Positions 60,555 to 64,000 of a stretch of DNA of 64,000 nucleotides are shown here, one piece after another. Position numbers and translations under genes: made by a program. How positions within the stretch are numbered: the stretch's first letter is position 1; every line of letters begins with the position of its first letter. Under the pieces are notes generated by a model. The model did no database searches. It was not told the DNA's origin and saw only the letters and a program-made list of their open reading frames with translations. The DNA comes from Marinobacter sp. F4218 (lineage in GTDB: Bacteria; Pseudomonadota; Gammaproteobacteria; Pseudomonadales; Oleiphilaceae): contig NZ_JAHZIL010000002.1 of the NCBI RefSeq assembly GCF_019443085.1, positions 186,001-250,000 of the forward strand. The letters run 5' to 3'.

Positions 60555-61379
60555 ATGAAAAAAATAGTCCTTCAAGTCGTCACATGTCTGGGCGTTCTTT
60601 CATGTTTTGGATCGGTAAACGCGGCGGAGTCAAGAACCCCTCTCGTTCCGCTTCCTTCTATCGACGATTTTACAGATGGCGATGGTTGGGGTGTTGGGCT
60701 TGGGCTGGGCGTTGAATATGAGTCTGCTTATGAGGGTTCGGACGAATTCGAACCTGAGATCGATCCGGCTGGGGGTGTTCAGTGGCGAACTGGCGAACAC
60801 ATTTTTTTCTGGGCAGGTGAAGCAATTGGGTGGCGAACACTGGCCAAGGATGCCTGGTTGTTTCAAACCTCTTTAGGCTACGAAGAAGGCCGTGAAGAGG
60901 GCGATTCAGAAGATGGCAGACTGGATGGGTTAGGCGAATCGAGTTCTGGGGTGACATTGCTGTTGGAAGTGCGTCATGCCCTTACAGAAGATTGGCGCTA
61001 CTTTTTAGATGGCCGTGTATTAACAGGAGAAATCGGTACGCTCGGGATTTTCGGCGCAGGAACTTGTTTGGGTTGCCAACCTAACGGCACTGGCTGGGAA
61101 GTTGGCGCTGTTGTCACTTTCCACGATGGAAAGCTGGCCAACCGGGACTTTGGTGTGAACACACAACAATCCATAGATTCAGGTCTTCCAGAAACCGATG
61201 TTGATAGCGGTTATAGATCAACTGGTTTCAATGTTAACTATCGAAATTACTTGAACGAGAGCTGGCAGGTCTTCGGTGAAGCTCTTTACGAGGTCTATGG
61301 GAGTGACGTTTCAGATAGCCCAATATCTCGGAATGATTATGAAGCGGAGATCGGTGTTGGCTTCATTTATGTGTTTTGA
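60555..61379 (+). CDS. MipA/OmpV-type outer-membrane protein
   Basis: The 274-aa product has a signal peptide (IVLQVVTCLGVLSCFGSVNA) and a body of alternating hydrophobic strands with GWGVGLGLGVEYESAYEGSDEFE near the start, the typical MipA/OmpV beginning, and an aromatic C-terminus GVGFIYVF that fits an outer-membrane beta-barrel. Proteins of this family are small porins or scaffold for murein enzymes. AGGGGG lies about nine bases upstream. It is divergent from the Cys-rich gene. Confidence 0.8.
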   Translation: MKKIVLQVVTCLGVLSCFGSVNAAESRTPLVPLPSIDDFTDGDGWGVGLGLGVEYESAYEGSDEFEPEIDPAGGVQWRTGEHIFFWAGEAIGWRTLAKDAWLFQTSLGYEEGREEGDSEDGRLDGLGESSSGVTLLLEVRHALTEDWRYFLDGRVLTGEIGTLGIFGAGTCLGCQPNGTGWEVGAVVTFHDGKLANRDFGVNTQQSIDSGLPETDVDSGYRSTGFNVNYRNYLNESWQVFGEALYEVYGSDVSDSPISRNDYEAEIGVGFIYVF

Positions 61380-61859
61380 TGTTCCTCAATAGAGAATTGG
61401 GGCAGTTTTCGTCCAGACGCTTTCAACTATAAAACCACCGTAGTGGAGTTGCACACTAGGACAGACCGAAGTTCGTTGGACGACCACAGAAAATGCTAAA
61501 CCCCTGAAGCCAGGGATCGCGAGGTTAGGGCGCGAATTCCACACGAAGTGCTAAACAAACTTAAAGTAAATTCCAGAATAACGGGCCGATTTCAGTTTCC
61601 AAACAAAGTACTAAATTGGTCGTCCGGCTCAGGAGTGACCCTACCTAGGCAGAGAGCGGTTCAGCGCTTGGGGGCAGGTCAGCAGGCCCCTTTAAACACT
61701 ATCCATTTCCTTTGCGCTGAGAGGCCCTTGCTTTTCTTAAGCGCGTTAGCGAACCGACTGGCCACTTCACTTCGAGTAAGTTAGACCCTCATACTGAATT
61801 TGATATGCAGTGGTATTTCAGTCTTCTTCTCAGCAATCTCGTCGAAAAGGAAAAGAACT
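61380..61859. other. Sparse intergenic region in the islet
   Basis: No convincing gene was found. Close to the porin stop is a weak hairpin CCTCAAT (61384-61390) / ATTGGGG (61396-61402) followed by TTTT, a possible terminator. Three similar short repeats occur: ATGCTAAAC near 61493, GTGCTAAAC near 61548 and GTACTAAAT near 61608. Base composition is lower in GC than most of the window. Confidence 0.5.
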
Positions 61860-62021
61860 ATGAACATTTACAAAACCATGTTGGCCGCCTTGTTTGTGGG
61901 TGGTCTCACGATCACCCTGTCTGCTTGCGAACAGCAGGGGCCTTTAGAGGAAGCTGGCGAAGAAATTGATGATTCGGTCGAGGATACGGGCGACGCCATC
62001 GAAGATAAAACAGACGGCTAG
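61860..62021 (+). CDS. Very small acidic lipoprotein
   Basis: The 53-aa product has a type II signal peptide with lipobox LSAC at about residues 20-23 and a mature part of about 31 residues, almost all acidic or small (EEAGEEIDDSVEDTGDAIED). AAGGA precedes the ATG. It resembles entericidin-like or stress-associated tiny lipoproteins in size and composition, but it has no residue pattern that assigns it to one. Confidence 0.7.
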   Translation: MNIYKTMLAALFVGGLTITLSACEQQGPLEEAGEEIDDSVEDTGDAIEDKTDG

Positions 62022-62134
62022 TAATCTTGGGGTTGTCGGAAGATCCTGGGAAGGCTCAGATTTACGAAACTCGCAGAATCGCTGAGCCCTCAGACTTCAT
62101 GAACATCCCTGGTCAAAAAGCGGTGACTTAAGGT

Positions 62135-62383
62135 TTGACCGAGATAGACCGAGAGCTGATCCAAGACGTTGCTCAAGGCGGCGGTGCGGACCGCATCCTG
62201 GAGGGTATAATCGCTATGGCTCATGCGATAGACGGACAGGTGGTTGGGGGCGGCGTTGAAATGGACGAGCAGTTGCAGTTTCTCTCCCGTATCGGGTGTA
62301 ACTATGCTCAGGGCTTCCTGTTATCCAAACCACTTCGACAGGACTATTTCGAGGCATTGCTAATCCGCGATGCACCTTATTAA
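62135..62383 (+). pseudogene. EAL-domain fragment (c-di-GMP phosphodiesterase remnant)
   Basis: The open frame of about 82 codons aligns with the C-terminal third of an EAL domain: EIDRELIQDV, RILEGIIAMAHAI, QVVGGGVEMDEQLQFL and IGCNYAQGFLLSKPL. In active enzymes the corresponding segment reads VVAEGVE; here the Glu is replaced by Gly, and the metal-binding EAL motif and the rest of the domain are missing. The frame starts only at TTG. It is a decayed remnant, ending where the next gene begins. Confidence 0.75.
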
Positions 62384-62399
62384 AGGCAAGGAAGATATC

Positions 62400-64000
62400 G
62401 TGACTCTCTCCGGCTCTAATCCCGATGCCAGCGCTTCTGTGGCAGCGTTTGACAAGGCCCTGGAACAGCTTGCGCTGACCCACCAAAGCAACCCTCTGGC
62501 GCCGAATACCGAGGTACTGGAATCGGCACTTCAGGTCATGGCCGCTCCCGGAGGACTTGACGCGTTGTACGATCGAGTGCCGGCGATGGAGGCCAAGGGC
62601 GTGTTTGCCAATAGTGACTGGAACCAGCCTGCCATTCTGCGGCCAGCGCTGGCTGTGCGAACGTTACGCCAGGGAGCCCCTGCCTATACGGTCATCGAAG
62701 CCCTGAGTGAGCTCCGCCTGCTGGCCGTGGCCATGGGTGATTATCTGCATCCCGGAATCTCGGCGGAACAGGCCAGAAACTTCCTGGCTCAGGTGACGGC
62801 CCTGAACCTGGACCTGTTGTCAGGTCAGATGAGCGAAGCGGATCGGGAGCGTCCGCAAGGGCTCGGGCACATCGTCAATTCGCTTTATCAGTTTCTGCTT
62901 AACAGGCTGGGCTATGAGAGCATTCTCGACAGCCTGGTGGATGAAGTACGGCGTCTGCTGGCTCAACGCCCGATTCAGACAGACAGCATCAAACAGATGG
63001 TCAGCCAGATTGCCAAATGCCTGTTCGATCCGGCAATCGAGACCTCGGGCATGCACAAAGCGGCGCGTCTGGTCAGCGCTTTATTCGGGCCAACTCCGGG
63101 CTGCCGTGACGATCCGGGCTTCGCGGTCTACGGCGAACGCCTGGAAGCCATGGACGATGCTGCACTGTTTGAAGAGGCGAAAGGCTTTGCCAGTGGGATG
63201 CAGGAAACCGGCATGGTTTCCCCCTATCATCCGATGCTGTTACGGCAGCTGCGGGAGCACCGGGATGACCTGTTACCCCTAGCATTGGGCCTGAGTATCA
63301 CCGGCAACGATGTGCTCCAATGCTACCGTCAGATTGTTCATGAACTGATTGATCAGGTTATTCATCCGGAAACCTGCCAGGCTGTCTACGGCCTGGCCAT
63401 GTTTCTTGAACGCGGGTCCCTGTTTACCCCGCCCGTGGCTGCGGGTTTATGGCGGCAACTTGAACTGAAGCTGTGCAAGACCGCTGCGGACAAACTGAGC
63501 ACTGTTTTCGGTGATGCGCACCCGCCGCGGGTGTATCTGCTGGCCGGTGTGCTGAGCCTTCTGGGGCAGCCGTTAGGCGTTGGCCAGGGTAACAATCCGA
63601 CCTGCCAGTCAGTCATTGGCCTTTCGATGTGGTCCTTCAACGATGCTGACTTCCTGTTGCAACTGCTCGCCTGGGCTGCCCGTGATGACGATGTGGTTAT
63701 GCGGTTCGAAGGCCAGACCATTAATTCTCAGCGCCTGGAAGCTGGCCTCGCGAAGGAACCCCCAACCGATGTCGATCCGGTTTCATTGATTTTGATACCC
63801 CACCTTGACCGCGTATATGGCGAGATGGGGCGACTGTGCGGCGTGCGTGACGACGATTTGCATCGCTGGATCAATCCGGAAATGTATGGCTGGTGGGTAG
63901 GACACGGCTTTCTCAGTGTTACCAGTCGGGAGACCGGAAAAATTCATGATTATGAGGGTTTTATCCGCCACTTTTATGCCTGCTATCACCCTTACTACAA
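62400..64000 (+). CDS. Large unrecognised protein (5' part, runs off the window)
   Basis: A frame of 533 codons without stop runs from GTG 62400 to the window end. The start has AAGGAAG about seven bases upstream; ATG 62370 in the same frame is an alternative. The product is helical, soluble-looking and rich in Leu and Ala, without a signal peptide. A conspicuous conserved-looking block is GVGQGNNPTCQSVIGLSMW at about residues 395-413, with a Cys that could be catalytic. Another is MYGWWVGHGF near residue 498. I do not recognise the family. Confidence 0.75.
   Translation, partial: MTLSGSNPDASASVAAFDKALEQLALTHQSNPLAPNTEVLESALQVMAAPGGLDALYDRVPAMEAKGVFANSDWNQPAILRPALAVRTLRQGAPAYTVIEALSELRLLAVAMGDYLHPGISAEQARNFLAQVTALNLDLLSGQMSEADRERPQGLGHIVNSLYQFLLNRLGYESILDSLVDEVRRLLAQRPIQTDSIKQMVSQIAKCLFDPAIETSGMHKAARLVSALFGPTPGCRDDPGFAVYGERLEAMDDAALFEEAKGFASGMQETGMVSPYHPMLLRQLREHRDDLLPLALGLSITGNDVLQCYRQIVHELIDQVIHPETCQAVYGLAMFLERGSLFTPPVAAGLWRQLELKLCKTAADKLSTVFGDAHPPRVYLLAGVLSLLGQPLGVGQGNNPTCQSVIGLSMWSFNDADFLLQLLAWAARDDDVVMRFEGQTINSQRLEAGLAKEPPTDVDPVSLILIPHLDRVYGEMGRLCGVRDDDLHRWINPEMYGWWVGHGFLSVTSRETGKIHDYEGFIRHFYACYHPYY

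Noticed and set aside
61548..61784. 78-codon frame in the islet gap
   Set aside because: No good start, ribosome site or domain.

Overview
The window looks like chromosomal DNA of a marine gammaproteobacterium, most likely Marinobacter or a close relative. This is inferred from moderately high GC, from gene orders shared with Pseudomonas (gntR-smc-zipA-ligA; flgN-flgM-flgA beside cheV-cheR; sdhCDAB-sucAB-lpd-sucCD opposite gltA) and from the character of the fadB and fadA products. No database search was possible. It is mostly a dense housekeeping region; no CRISPR array, intact prophage, insertion sequence or rRNA was seen.

Layout. 1-4.6 kb: start of a membrane sensor gene, a 50-aa membrane protein gene behind a perfect ANR/FNR box, tRNA-Glu, a TIGR01777 epimerase, a CbiX-like protein, DUF924, a TetR regulator, an internally shortened L,D-transpeptidase and tRNA-Gly. 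4.7-9.6 kb: MOSC protein, ABC-F ATPase Uup coupled to a Cys-rich protein, UspA behind a second ANR-type box, and a helical periplasmic protein. 10-16.4 kb: fadBA (beta-oxidation) with a PsrA-like operator upstream, then topA. 16.4-30.5 kb: a beta-hydroxyacid dehydrogenase, gltA, and divergently the complete sdhCDAB-sucAB-lpd-sucCD run, covering citrate synthase and the oxoglutarate-to-fumarate half of the TCA cycle. 30.6-35.4 kb: trpS, scpA-scpB-rluB and a diguanylate cyclase. 35.6-43.1 kb: gntR-type regulator, smc, zipA, ligA. ScpA, ScpB and SMC from the two neighbouring blocks form one condensin complex.

43.3-49.2 kb: a large outer-surface lipoprotein, CBS protein, mnmC and a periplasmic PPIase. 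49.4-53.9 kb: a predicted c-di-GMP-binding MshEN protein convergent with flgN-flgM-flgA, and divergent cheV-cheR; sigma-28 (FliA) promoters can be read upstream of both flgM and cheV. 53.9-59.0 kb: MFS transporter, flavin reductase-like protein, NhaR-like LysR regulator, a DUF7352-like protein, lipocalin Blc, a double-cupin ChrR-like protein and an isochorismatase-family hydrolase.

From tRNA-Ser (59.3 kb) to 62.4 kb lies a small accessory islet. It holds a truncated tyrosine integrase right after the tRNA, a Cys-rich secreted protein with a possible coupled micro-ORF, a MipA/OmpV-type porin, a tiny acidic lipoprotein and an EAL-domain remnant, with long sparse gaps. After it a large unrecognised gene runs off the window end. 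The most useful leads are the MshEN fusion next to the flagellar genes, the two ANR class II promoters, the PsrA-like fadBA operator, the shortened transpeptidase, the tRNA-Ser islet and the unknown terminal gene.
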